Part shown: positions 26,587 to 34,619 of the stretch, in pieces | Layout: every line of letters starts with the position of its first letter | How positions within the stretch are numbered: position 1 is the stretch's first letter | Assembly: GCA_017521245.1 (NCBI GenBank) | Contig: JAFXDI010000039.1 | Span: 1-48,305, forward strand | Length of the DNA stretch: 48,305 nt | From: Bacteroidales bacterium | GTDB lineage: Bacteria; Bacteroidota; Bacteroidia; Bacteroidales; G3-4614 | Direction of reading: 5' to 3' | Program-made: the position numbers and the translations under genes | Notes under the pieces: model-generated | Database searches by the model: none | Told to the model about the DNA's origin: nothing | The model's input: the letters and a program-made list of their open reading frames with translations, nothing else

Positions 26587-28623
26587 ATGAAAAAATTTTA
26601 CCTATTTGTCGTAGCACTATTTGTATTGGTATTGAATGTAAATGCCGATTATTGTACCCGAACAACCAATAGTAATTCATCGCGATATTTAAGATCTGTA
26701 TCATTTCAAGGAGGAATATATGAATTTACTCCCCTTACAATAGCAACATCGGGATATTCTGCAATCTACTACAATAAAACATCAAAAGTCTTTTATGCAA
26801 ATGCAGGCTCAACAATAACACCCGTAATTGATTATGAAGGAGCGTGGATGCAAGGATATGTATATATTGATTATGATAATAACGGAGAATTTAACACCGA
26901 TAACGAACTTGTAGCATATAGTGGCTATATGCAGAATGGAGTTTGGCGTAATAGTAATGGAGAGCAATTTGCCGATGGAGGTGTATGCCCTCCATCATCA
27001 ACACCCTCTTTCTTAATTCCTGAGTCAGTACCTTCGGGTGATTATAGAATGAGAGTAAAAGTAGATTGGGATTCTCCCGATCCTTGCGGACGTACATCTG
27101 CAACAGGTAACTCTATGGAGCAGAACGGAGGAGCGATAGTAGATTTGACATTGCGTTTAACAGGCATTACCTATAACTATCCAATAACAATAGAAAACGA
27201 ATACACTTCAGAGTATATCTTGGATTGGGTGGAAGATTTTAATACAGGTAGATTGGATGAAACAGTATGGAGTAGGATAGAGCCATACGAAAGTGGTAAT
27301 CCCGATTGGCGAAAGAATATCTCTACATACGATGGATGCTTTGATTTTCGTGATGGGAATATAGTTCTTAGAGGAATAACTAACCCGGGAGAGTCAATAA
27401 CAGGGGATAGTCGCACATATCTATGTGGAGGAATAGAATCATTAGGAAAAAAAAGTTTTAAGAATGGTCGTATTGAGATACGGGCAAAAACCTCATCAGC
27501 ACGCGGAGCGTGGCCCGCATTATGGATGATGCCAGAAGATCAATCGGCAGGATGGCCAGGTTGTGGAGAGATAGATATCTTTGAACACCTCAACTATGAT
27601 TCATTTGTATATCAAACATTGCATAGCAACTATACTTATAATGTAAGTAAAGAGTCGCCATTGTCACATATAACCGAGTCAGTAAATGTTGCCGATTATA
27701 ATACATACGGAGTAGTCTTGTCTCTTGATACTTTAAAACTAATGGTTAATAATAAGGTAACAATGGCATATCCAAATATAGGAGCAACAGATCAATATCC
27801 ATACGCAAAAGAGTTCTATTTAATACTTGATATGCAGTTGGGTGGCTCATGGGTAGGATCGGTAACTGGAGAGAATCTCCCCGTTGAGATGTATCTTGAT
27901 TGGGTTAAATTCTATAAGAATTACGAAACAGGAGGAAAACTGTCGGTAAAAACTCTTGAAAATAAAATAGTAGCATCAGGAACTACTGTGCCAGAGAATA
28001 CAGTGCTATTAATATCTGCAACACCAGTAGAGGGGTATGAAGTAGAAACAATAATAGTAAATGGAGAAGATGTTACATCTCAACACAATATCTCGGGAAC
28101 ATACGCATACTCTCCAACCTCTGCCACAACAATATCTGCTTCATATAAAGAAAAAGAGTGTATTGTAAACTATACTGTTGAAGGAGGAGTATTTGTCTCT
28201 GTGCTTGATGAAGATGATAATCAAGTTGCAAATGGAGGAAAAGTTACTTATGGTAAAAATATAACAGTAAACTTGCAACCAGTTGCAGGAGAATCATTAA
28301 TGAAATATGCTATAAATGGAGAAGATAAGTCATCAGAAGTTGTAAACGGAACACATACAATAAAAGTAATAGAAGATACGAATATAGATATAAAATATAC
28401 AAACTTTAGTTCGGTAGAAGAGTCAAATACAACATTGGCAGAGGTATTTACAGCTTCACACAAAATAGTTATTATCACTCCCACAGCAGAAGAGGTGACA
28501 ATATATAATATGTCAGGAATGGTAGTGGATAGTAGAGTAGTTGAAGGTAGGGTAGAGGTTGAGAAGCAATCAGGACTATATATAGTAAAGGTTGGAACAT
28601 CGGTATATAAAGTGAGATTGTAA
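26587..28623 (+). CDS. Secreted GH16 endo-beta-glucanase-like enzyme with GEVED, InlB-type and C-terminal sorting domains
   Basis: Glycoside hydrolase family 16 (laminarinase/lichenase-type). Order of parts: signal peptide; GEVED-type domain (about 20-195, with WMQGYVYIDYDNNGEFN); GH16 catalytic domain (about 205-450) with GEIDIFEH, where Glu328 is the expected nucleophile and Glu333 the acid/base; two divergent InlB B-type repeats (about 455-600); and a C-terminal domain ending SGLYIVKVGTSVYKVRL, resembling type IX secretion sorting domains or DUF6383. I chose the ATG at 26587 (MKKFYLF) over one at 26578. Neighbouring genes are unrelated. GH16 enzymes cut beta-1,3/1,4-glucans or galactans; the substrate is not readable here. 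Confidence 0.9.
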   Translation: MKKFYLFVVALFVLVLNVNADYCTRTTNSNSSRYLRSVSFQGGIYEFTPLTIATSGYSAIYYNKTSKVFYANAGSTITPVIDYEGAWMQGYVYIDYDNNGEFNTDNELVAYSGYMQNGVWRNSNGEQFADGGVCPPSSTPSFLIPESVPSGDYRMRVKVDWDSPDPCGRTSATGNSMEQNGGAIVDLTLRLTGITYNYPITIENEYTSEYILDWVEDFNTGRLDETVWSRIEPYESGNPDWRKNISTYDGCFDFRDGNIVLRGITNPGESITGDSRTYLCGGIESLGKKSFKNGRIEIRAKTSSARGAWPALWMMPEDQSAGWPGCGEIDIFEHLNYDSFVYQTLHSNYTYNVSKESPLSHITESVNVADYNTYGVVLSLDTLKLMVNNKVTMAYPNIGATDQYPYAKEFYLILDMQLGGSWVGSVTGENLPVEMYLDWVKFYKNYETGGKLSVKTLENKIVASGTTVPENTVLLISATPVEGYEVETIIVNGEDVTSQHNISGTYAYSPTSATTISASYKEKECIVNYTVEGGVFVSVLDEDDNQVANGGKVTYGKNITVNLQPVAGESLMKYAINGEDKSSEVVNGTHTIKVIEDTNIDIKYTNFSSVEESNTTLAEVFTASHKIVIITPTAEEVTIYNMSGMVVDSRVVEGRVEVEKQSGLYIVKVGTSVYKVRL

Positions 28624-28669
28624 ATGCTATTTATTTAGATTGTTGTTCATACTTTTCACATTCATTGTG

Positions 28670-28698
28670 TTGTATATTTAAATTTAATTATATATTTG
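28670..28698 (+). promoter_or_regulatory. Promoter of the putative small RNA
   Basis: TTG (28670-28672), an 18-bp spacer and TATATTTG (28691-28698) match the Bacteroides -33/-7 pattern, yet no open reading frame follows before the hairpin. Confidence 0.45.
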
Positions 28699-28702
28699 CA
28701 AT

Positions 28703-28754
28703 ATCAGTCTTAGGAGCGTTGCTGAGTACGAAAGTATCTGCCGCTCCTTTTTTT
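28703..28754 (+). ncRNA. Putative ~52-nt small RNA ending in an intrinsic terminator
   Basis: Directly after a promoter-like TATATTTG. The predicted transcript folds as AGGAGCG (28712-28718) with CGCTCCT (28742-28748), then GC/GC, then GTAC/GTAT closed by a GAAA tetraloop (28730-28733), and ends in seven T. The same hairpin could simply terminate the GH16 transcript; the promoter upstream is what suggests an independent RNA. Confidence 0.35.
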
Positions 28755-28884
28755 ATTCTTTGATACAAAGGTTATAACTTTAGCTCCCTTTGAATTATTT
28801 AAAACGCAAACAATGAGTTTTACGATAAACTTTGATGTTTTTCCTTTCATTTATACAATATATTAATTATGACCTAAAGGTGTA

Positions 28885-28925
28885 AAAAAATAGGTTTTGC
28901 AAAATAAATGCAAAACCTATTTTTT
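28885..28925. terminator. Bidirectional terminator beyond secG
   Basis: AAAAAATAGGTTTTGCA (28885-28901) and TGCAAAACCTATTTTTT (28909-28925) are exactly complementary, with a 7-base loop and U-tracts on both strands. It ends the secG operon on the minus strand. Confidence 0.88.
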
Positions 28926-28945
28926 AATTCTCAAATTATTAAATA

Positions 28946-29290
28946 TTAATTTTGAGCATCAGTAGGAATTTCAGGATTAGCAACAGCCTCTGTTTCTCCG
29001 TTGTTAATTAATTCGGGAATAACAGTCTCCTCGATATTTTTTTGAACTACTGAAGATTTTTCGCTACTTGTAGTAACAAATGCAGCAGAAGCAATACTCA
29101 AAACAACAATAGTTGCAGCTAAAGTCCAAGTTGCTTTCTCCAAAAAGTCAGTAGTTTTTCTAACGCCCATAATTTGGTTTGAAGAAGCAAATCCCGAAGC
29201 TAAGCCTCCGCCTTTTGAATTTTGTACTAATACAATCAAAATCATTAATACTGCTGCAAGCACAATAAGAATAGTAATAAAAGTTGCCAT
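28946..29290 (-). CDS. secG: Preprotein translocase subunit SecG
   Basis: Small accessory subunit of the SecYEG channel. 114 residues with two membrane segments (4-23 and about 52-72). They flank the conserved cytoplasmic loop with QNSKGGGLASGFASSNQ and FLEKATW, a hallmark of SecG. The acidic C-terminal tail (about 76-114) is longer than in E. coli, as in other Bacteroidetes. Last gene of the sigma-54 activator-lptE-TPR-secG block, 7 bp after the TPR gene. Confidence 0.95.
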   Translation of the reverse strand: MATFITILIVLAAVLMILIVLVQNSKGGGLASGFASSNQIMGVRKTTDFLEKATWTLAATIVVLSIASAAFVTTSSEKSSVVQKNIEETVIPELINNGETEAVANPEIPTDAQN

Positions 29291-29297
29291 TTTTTCT

Positions 29298-29945
29298 TTA
29301 TTCAGTTTTTATATTAATAATCAATTTCTCTAAAAATCTAATTTGGTCTGCAAAGTAAATATTTTTTTCTGGATTTTTCAAACTTATCTCCTTAATAATT
29401 TCCAAAGCACGTTCATATTTGCGTTGTTTTATATATATGTGTGCCAAACTTTCAGTTAAAAACTCCTCTTCAATAGGTCTGTTATACTCCTCTTCATTCA
29501 AATTGTCAATAATCTCCTCTTCTGTTGAATCTTCCCTTTCTGGTTTACTAAACACTCCACTCTCAACGGCGCTAAGGAATGAATTTATTGAGTCAATTTG
29601 TTTGTCATCCTCATCAATAGGTTCCTCTTCGGTAAATGTAAAGTAGTCCGAACTATAACCTTCGCTTTTTAAAATATCATCTAATGAAGACTCTTCAATA
29701 CCACTCGATTCTAAGAAGTTGTCAATAGTAGAAAAATTGTCATCTTTCTTCTCTTTTAACTCTGTCGTAGCAATCTTCTCAACTTTTTCAGTTTCAGAAT
29801 CTGTATTACGCATAAATGCTGCTAATTTCTTTAATTCTTTCGAAAGCATAGCAATATTCTCTCCGGGCTTATCCATAGCCGAGAGAAGATTCTTGCGTTT
29901 GTATCCGTCGGAATTTCTGTTTTTTTTGCTCTTAGCAGAATTCAT
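29298..29945 (-). CDS. Acidic protein with C-terminal TPR-like repeat
   Basis: 215 residues, no signal peptide, so probably cytoplasmic. Basic N-terminus (NSAKSKKNRNSDGYKRK), then a Glu/Asp/Ser-rich linker (about 45-155), then a TPR-like helical pair (LAHIYIKQRKYERALEIIKEI) near 167-187 with a terminal helix. I recall a tetratricopeptide protein at this position, between lptE and secG, in Bacteroides genomes; its function is not established. It begins 5 bp after lptE ends and lies 7 bp before secG, which implies co-expression and perhaps a role in envelope protein or LPS assembly. Confidence 0.8.
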   Translation of the reverse strand: MNSAKSKKNRNSDGYKRKNLLSAMDKPGENIAMLSKELKKLAAFMRNTDSETEKVEKIATTELKEKKDDNFSTIDNFLESSGIEESSLDDILKSEGYSSDYFTFTEEEPIDEDDKQIDSINSFLSAVESGVFSKPEREDSTEEEIIDNLNEEEYNRPIEEEFLTESLAHIYIKQRKYERALEIIKEISLKNPEKNIYFADQIRFLEKLIINIKTE

Positions 29946-29950
29946 CTTTT

Positions 29951-30466
29951 TTACCAGTTTGCAACAGTGGCATTAAAAATAAGTTCAGCGAGTTCAGCGG
30001 TTATCTCACTTATAAGTTCATCTTGAACCTCAGTCAATAATCTTGAACTATCAAAATCTCTGTAAGCACTAAAAGTATCATCAATGCTAAATTGAGGATT
30101 TTTAGTGTCGGTATATTTAACTCTTACTCTAATAGTCAATCTTGTTTGTGATGCGTATGCGTCACTTTTAACAGCCTGAGGAGTAATGTCGTATCCGGTA
30201 ATCTCACCCTCAACCTGTAAATCTCCATTTGTCCTAACCAAGTTTAGGCGTGTCTGTCTTACATATATATCCTCCAATGCTAAGTTGAATGCTTGTGCAA
30301 GAGGCGGATAAACCAATGCGGCCCTAATAGGGAAATTAGCAATAGAGATTGTTTTGGTAGTATTGTAATCTATTGATGCCCCATTGAATTTATATGAGAT
30401 GGTACAACCACAAAGCATTACAATGGCAACAATAAAAGTTGAGATATATTTAGCTATCCTTTTCAT
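29951..30466 (-). CDS. lptE: LPS-assembly lipoprotein LptE-like
   Basis: 171 residues with a lipoprotein signal (lipobox LCGC, Cys21). The mature part matches the LptE layout I know from Bacteroidetes: SISIANFP-type strand (residues ISIANFP near 41), then RTNGDLQVEGEITGYD and TRLTIRVRVKYTD strands, and a C-terminal helix with LISEITAELAELIF. LptE plugs and assists LptD, which inserts LPS in the outer membrane. Its start overlaps the sigma-54 activator gene by 17 bases, so translation may be coupled. Confidence 0.85.
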   Translation of the reverse strand: MKRIAKYISTFIVAIVMLCGCTISYKFNGASIDYNTTKTISIANFPIRAALVYPPLAQAFNLALEDIYVRQTRLNLVRTNGDLQVEGEITGYDITPQAVKSDAYASQTRLTIRVRVKYTDTKNPQFSIDDTFSAYRDFDSSRLLTEVQDELISEITAELAELIFNATVANW

Positions 30467-31679
30467 TGTCCAAATTGTATTCTTTAATCTTTCTATATAA
30501 AGTTCTTTCTGAAATCTTTAACTCTTCAGCACATTTTTTACGTTTGCCATTATTCTTTTCAAGAGATCTTTTTATCATCTCCTTTTCGGCTTCTTCAAGA
30601 GTCATTGAGGTATCCTCTATATTCTCAATATTTATAGTCTCAAAATTGTCATAACAATCTTTGCGTGATTCTATATAAGGGGTGTGTTGTATATCTTCCG
30701 CAACATCCTCTCTAAAGTCCTTTTGTGGTAATTTGTGAAGAATATTCTTTTGAGAATTATTCATTTGAGATTTTATTTCATCAATCTCTTTTCTCATCTC
30801 TAAAATAATTTTATATAGCATTTCTCTCTCTCCGTCCATAAAAGCATTACCTTCTTTTTTATTTATGGCGGGGAGATTGGGCCCTTCATAAACAGGAAGA
30901 TATGATTGTAGAACTTTCGCAGATACCTCACGAGAAGTTTCTAAGATAGAGATTTGCTCTGTAATATTTCTGAGTTGTCTGATATTGCCAGGCCATCTAT
31001 ATGATAATAATAAATTCCTTGCTTCGGGTGAAAGGGTAATTGATGGCATTTTATATCCTTCTGCAAAATCAGAACTGAATTTTCTGAATAGTAATAAAAT
31101 ATCGTCAACCCTCTCTCTAAGAGGAGGAAGCTCAATTTGAATAGTATTCAGTCTGTAAAATAAATCTTCTCTAAATTTACCCTCTTGAATAGCCTTGGTC
31201 ATATTCATGTTGGTTGCGGCAACAATCCTAACGTCCGTTTTTTGAACAATAGAAGAACCAACTTTTATAAACTCTCCATTTTCAAGAACTCTTAAAAGGC
31301 GAGCTTGAGTAGTCAAAGGAAGTTCTCCAACTTCATCTAAGAATATTGTGCCGCCATCACCTTCTTCAAAATAACCTTTTCTATCGCTAAGGGCACCGGT
31401 AAATGCGCCTTTTTCGTGACCGAAAAGTTCTGAGTCTATTGTCCCTTCGGGGATCGCACCGCAGTTGACTGCAATATATTTTTTGTGTTTTCTTGCACTA
31501 CATTCGTGAATGATCTTTGGAAAGAACTCTTTTCCGGTTCCGCTTTCACCTGTAATAAGAACAGAAATATCAAATCGGGCAACTTGTATTGCACGACTTA
31601 TAGCCCTAATTAAAGAGGGAGAGTTTCCTATAATATTAAACCTTTGTTTAATGCTATTAATATCTGGTTGGAAGTCCAT
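30450..31679 (-). CDS. Sigma-54-dependent transcriptional activator (AAA+ and Fis-type HTH)
   Basis: 409 residues from the chosen start (MDFQPDINSI). AAA+ domain with Walker A GESGTGKE (44-51), sigma-54 contact loop GAFTGA (91-96), Walker B GGTIFLDE (109-116) and RLNTIQIELPPLRER. The C-terminal Fis-type helix-turn-helix lies at about 365-405 (AEELKISERTLYRKIKEYNL). There is no receiver or other sensor domain, so input must come from elsewhere. The frame extends further upstream to 31775, but that extension lacks homology features and the ATG at 31679 matches the usual start of the AAA+ region. It leads the lptE-TPR-secG block; whether it regulates that block is unknown. Confidence 0.92.
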   Translation of the reverse strand: MDFQPDINSIKQRFNIIGNSPSLIRAISRAIQVARFDISVLITGESGTGKEFFPKIIHECSARKHKKYIAVNCGAIPEGTIDSELFGHEKGAFTGALSDRKGYFEEGDGGTIFLDEVGELPLTTQARLLRVLENGEFIKVGSSIVQKTDVRIVAATNMNMTKAIQEGKFREDLFYRLNTIQIELPPLRERVDDILLLFRKFSSDFAEGYKMPSITLSPEARNLLLSYRWPGNIRQLRNITEQISILETSREVSAKVLQSYLPVYEGPNLPAINKKEGNAFMDGEREMLYKIILEMRKEIDEIKSQMNNSQKNILHKLPQKDFREDVAEDIQHTPYIESRKDCYDNFETINIENIEDTSMTLEEAEKEMIKRSLEKNNGKRKKCAEELKISERTLYRKIKEYNLDNEKDS

Positions 31680-32000
31680 AGTAATCTCTGTATTAATATG
31701 CAAAAATAATAATAAATAATCAATGCTAAAAATAAAATTACACAAAACTCTTATAATATGCCATAAAGATAACAATTTTTTGGAAATGTATTATTGAATA
31801 ATAGTGTATATGTTTATTTTATTTGTGCTTTAAAGCGATTTTTTTTGTAATATTTTCTGAAATCATAAGATAGTGAATTTTAAGTAAATATTTGTTTAAA
31901 ATACTCTTGCAGTATTAAAAAAAATGTAGTACCTTTGCCCTTGCGTTTTGTGTTATGAAAAATAAAATACAAAACCTTAAAAATAAAGATAATAACAGAT
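31680..32000. other. 321-bp divergent promoter region
   Basis: AT-rich, non-coding. It holds a good promoter for the plus-strand operon (31907-31937) and only weak candidates on the minus strand (TATTTTTG at 31708-31701, no matching -33). I see no structured RNA other than a small GTTTTGT/ACAAAAC hairpin in the plus-strand leader. Confidence 0.6.
31907..31937 (+). promoter_or_regulatory. Promoter of the DUF3575/repeat-barrel operon
   Basis: TTG (31907-31909), exactly 20 bp and TACCTTTG (31930-31937), one of the best matches in the window. The leader is about 57 bases. Confidence 0.7.
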
Positions 32001-32588
32001 ATGAAAATAGACTCAAAAAGGAGTGTTCGCTCATTGTTTAAACTATTAAAAAATAGTAGAGGAACTATCCTTGTACTAATAATAACCTTAATGCCATTTG
32101 CAGGTAGTGCTCAAAAGATAGCAGTAAAGACAAATCTATTGGAGTGGGCAACAATATCTCCAAATATCTCGGCAGAGTTTGTTGTTTCTCCTACAATGTC
32201 GCTCGACTTAACAGCTTCATTCAATGAATGGACTCCATATAAAAATGCAAAATTTGATCATTTCAGAATTCAACCGGAGTTGAGATATTGGTTTCAACGT
32301 CCTATGGCTCAGCACTTCTTAGGATTTACACTAATGTATGTAGACTATGAATTGTTGCATAAAGGAGAGTATCACGATGGACAAGGTATAGGTGGAGGAT
32401 TTACCTATGGATATGATTTTGTGTTGAGTAAAAGATGGAATTTAGAATTAACAGCAGGTATAGGAGCTTTATATCGTTTCGAAAAGAAATACGAAGAAGG
32501 GGCAACCATACCCTCAGGTAATAATGCTAATAGATGGTGTTTAGTTCCCATAAAATTAGGAGTTACACTATCTTATGTAATTTTCTAA
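32001..32588 (+). CDS. DUF3575-like small outer-membrane barrel
   Basis: 195 residues. A Lys/Arg-rich start precedes a late hydrophobic segment (about 24-37) with likely cleavage after GSA. The mature part carries DUF3575-type motifs: AVKTNLLEWATISPNISAEF near the start, RIQPELRYWFQ in the middle, and HFLGFTLMYVDYEL. It is probably an eight-stranded outer-membrane barrel. DUF3575 proteins in Bacteroides often stand at the head of fimbria-related operons; here two large unusual genes follow at 20- and 7-bp spacing. First gene of the operon. Confidence 0.8.
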   Translation: MKIDSKRSVRSLFKLLKNSRGTILVLIITLMPFAGSAQKIAVKTNLLEWATISPNISAEFVVSPTMSLDLTASFNEWTPYKNAKFDHFRIQPELRYWFQRPMAQHFLGFTLMYVDYELLHKGEYHDGQGIGGGFTYGYDFVLSKRWNLELTAGIGALYRFEKKYEEGATIPSGNNANRWCLVPIKLGVTLSYVIF

Positions 32589-32608
32589 AATACATAAAGC
32601 GCTAGAAG

Positions 32609-34612
32609 ATGAACAAGATAATAAAAATATTTTTCTTGCTGGTGACATTGATTATAATGACACCAATAGAATTGTATGCACAAAATATACGTGTGTCAGG
32701 AGTAGTTCGTGGCAACAATGGAGAGCGAGTAGCAGGAGTTTCCATAACTGACCTTGGGCGTCAAAGAGTATTAGGAATAACCGATGAAGATGGTAAATAT
32801 TCGATAGTGTTAGCACCCAATGCAACAATATCGTTTACCTGTATGGGATATTCTGAGAAAAAAGAGAAAGTAAAAGGTAGAGTAACAATAGATGTCGAGT
32901 TGCAATCTACTGCAAAAGAGATGGATGAAATTACCGTAACAGCAAGTTTAGTAGGTAATGTGGTATTTGAACCATCCGAGATTGAAATTGTAGGAAACTA
33001 TTTTCACCTAAGAACACGTTTTAAAGTGCCCAAAGAGATAATGGCGTTGGACCATCGTTTGGTAGTACAACCTACAATATATAATGTAACACGAAACAGC
33101 ACAATGTTTCTACGTCCTGTTGTATCAGACGGAAGAGAGTATCTTTTGACACAGGAACGTATGTATGGCTTTGATATAACAAGAGACACATTGTCTCCAT
33201 ATATTCAAAAAAGTGAAATGTCTCGACAAGGCGAGATAATAGCATATCACGATTCAGTATATATTGAGAATAACCGAGATGATTATCGTTCTGATGTATT
33301 CTTGTCGGTAGAAGATTACCACAAGATTATACGAGTTGATACAATGGTAATAGCAAAAGGAACAGTAAACCCGTTACGTTTCTTTGATTATAACATTCCG
33401 GCACAAGATTTAACAGACTCAATATATATACCAAAACCAGAGCTGGCATTACGCAGTGACAAAGGAGAAGTACACTTAACATATCTTCCCGGTAAATCAG
33501 ATATTGATGAAAAAAATCCAAATAACCTACAAGAACTTAAAAAGTTAGAAGACAGAATCAAATACTTGGAGCAAGATCCGGATGCAAAATTGCAGTCTAT
33601 GTCGATATTTGGAATATCTTCACCAGAAGGAAATTATGCTAAAAACGTTGAATTGGCAGATTTGCGTATGCGTTCAGCCCGAAATAAGATATTGTCTTAT
33701 ATAAGTCCTGCAACAAAAGAGTTCTTGAAAGTAGAATCTCAATCAAAGGTAGAAAATTGGTTACCAGTAGTAGAGATGTTGAAACAAGACTCATTAATTG
33801 AAAAAGCAAATGAGGTACAAGCAATAATTGACAAATACCCCACAAGTCTGAATTCACAATTCAATAAAATTAAGAAACTATCATATTATCGTTCAATAAT
33901 AGTACCATATCTAGCAAAACTAAGAAGAGTGGAGTATGATTTTGGATATTCACTATATCGTATATTAAAAGATGAAGAGATTGCTGAAATGTATCAGCAA
34001 AACTACACACAATTATCTCGTTACGACTTTTACAGAATGTTCCAAATGGCAAAGGACGATGTAGAGAAAGAGACATTGTATTCACAGGCAATATCGGTAT
34101 ATCCCAAATTTATGTTGGCTGCAAATAACTTAGCTGCCCTGTATATACGTCAGGGACGTTCAAATATTGATATTCTAAAACCATTTATTAAAGGTGATAA
34201 TATACCGGAAGAGGTATTAACAAATCAAATTATAGCTACCTTAGATAAATGGCAATATTCAACAGCCGATTCGTTGGCATCACTAATGCCACAATCAGAG
34301 ACTGCTGAATATGTAAAATCAATTACACGTTTAATGAACGGAAACTACCAAGAGGCATTATCTCAATTCGAAGGAGAAGGCGGACTTAATGAGGTGTTGA
34401 TATTATTAGCAATGAAGCGTAACGATGAAGCATGGGAGAAGGCGCAAGAACTACCTGATGATTCGGCACGAGTATTATATGTAAAAGCAATAATAGCCAA
34501 TCGTTTGGATATGGTTGTTGAGGCTATTGATTATATCGAAACAGCATTAGATATGGATCCCTCGTTAAGAGAGATTGCAGAGATTGATGCAGATGTTAAA
34601 GATTTGTTATAG
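32609..34612 (+). CDS. Envelope protein: SusC-like N-terminal sandwich + OmpA-like region + TPR
   Basis: 667 residues with signal peptide (cleavage after LYA, about 24). Residues 27-100 form a carboxypeptidase-regulatory-like beta-sandwich (VSGVVRGNNGERVAGVSI, then FTCMGYSEK) as found before SusC/TonB receptors. The TonB-box-like MDEITVTAS comes next, but no TonB receptor barrel follows. Instead a middle domain resembles DUF3868-type regions of fimbrial operons (YLLTQERMYGFD). An OmpA-like segment follows (SIFGISSPEGNYAKN near 333, then LADLRMRSARNKI). The C-terminal part is TPR-like (LAANNLAALYIRQG near 505 and later pairs). Function unknown; likely a periplasmic organiser or scaffold for its neighbours. 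The exact domain names are my judgement. Confidence 0.75.
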   Translation: MNKIIKIFFLLVTLIIMTPIELYAQNIRVSGVVRGNNGERVAGVSITDLGRQRVLGITDEDGKYSIVLAPNATISFTCMGYSEKKEKVKGRVTIDVELQSTAKEMDEITVTASLVGNVVFEPSEIEIVGNYFHLRTRFKVPKEIMALDHRLVVQPTIYNVTRNSTMFLRPVVSDGREYLLTQERMYGFDITRDTLSPYIQKSEMSRQGEIIAYHDSVYIENNRDDYRSDVFLSVEDYHKIIRVDTMVIAKGTVNPLRFFDYNIPAQDLTDSIYIPKPELALRSDKGEVHLTYLPGKSDIDEKNPNNLQELKKLEDRIKYLEQDPDAKLQSMSIFGISSPEGNYAKNVELADLRMRSARNKILSYISPATKEFLKVESQSKVENWLPVVEMLKQDSLIEKANEVQAIIDKYPTSLNSQFNKIKKLSYYRSIIVPYLAKLRRVEYDFGYSLYRILKDEEIAEMYQQNYTQLSRYDFYRMFQMAKDDVEKETLYSQAISVYPKFMLAANNLAALYIRQGRSNIDILKPFIKGDNIPEEVLTNQIIATLDKWQYSTADSLASLMPQSETAEYVKSITRLMNGNYQEALSQFEGEGGLNEVLILLAMKRNDEAWEKAQELPDDSARVLYVKAIIANRLDMVVEAIDYIETALDMDPSLREIAEIDADVKDLL

Positions 34613-34619
34613 AGTGGAA

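Larger units (their letters stand above)
28624..28945. other. 322-bp intergenic region with a possible small RNA
   Basis: Non-coding. The first half holds a promoter-like site and a hairpin with T-tract (28691-28754, listed as ncRNA). The middle (28760-28880) is AT-rich with no clear signal. The end holds the secG terminator. Confidence 0.6.

Noticed and set aside
31680..31775. N-terminal extension of the sigma-54 activator
   Set aside because: The extra 32 residues are hydrophobic and unlike the start of AAA+ activators; the region is AT-rich and behaves like promoter DNA.
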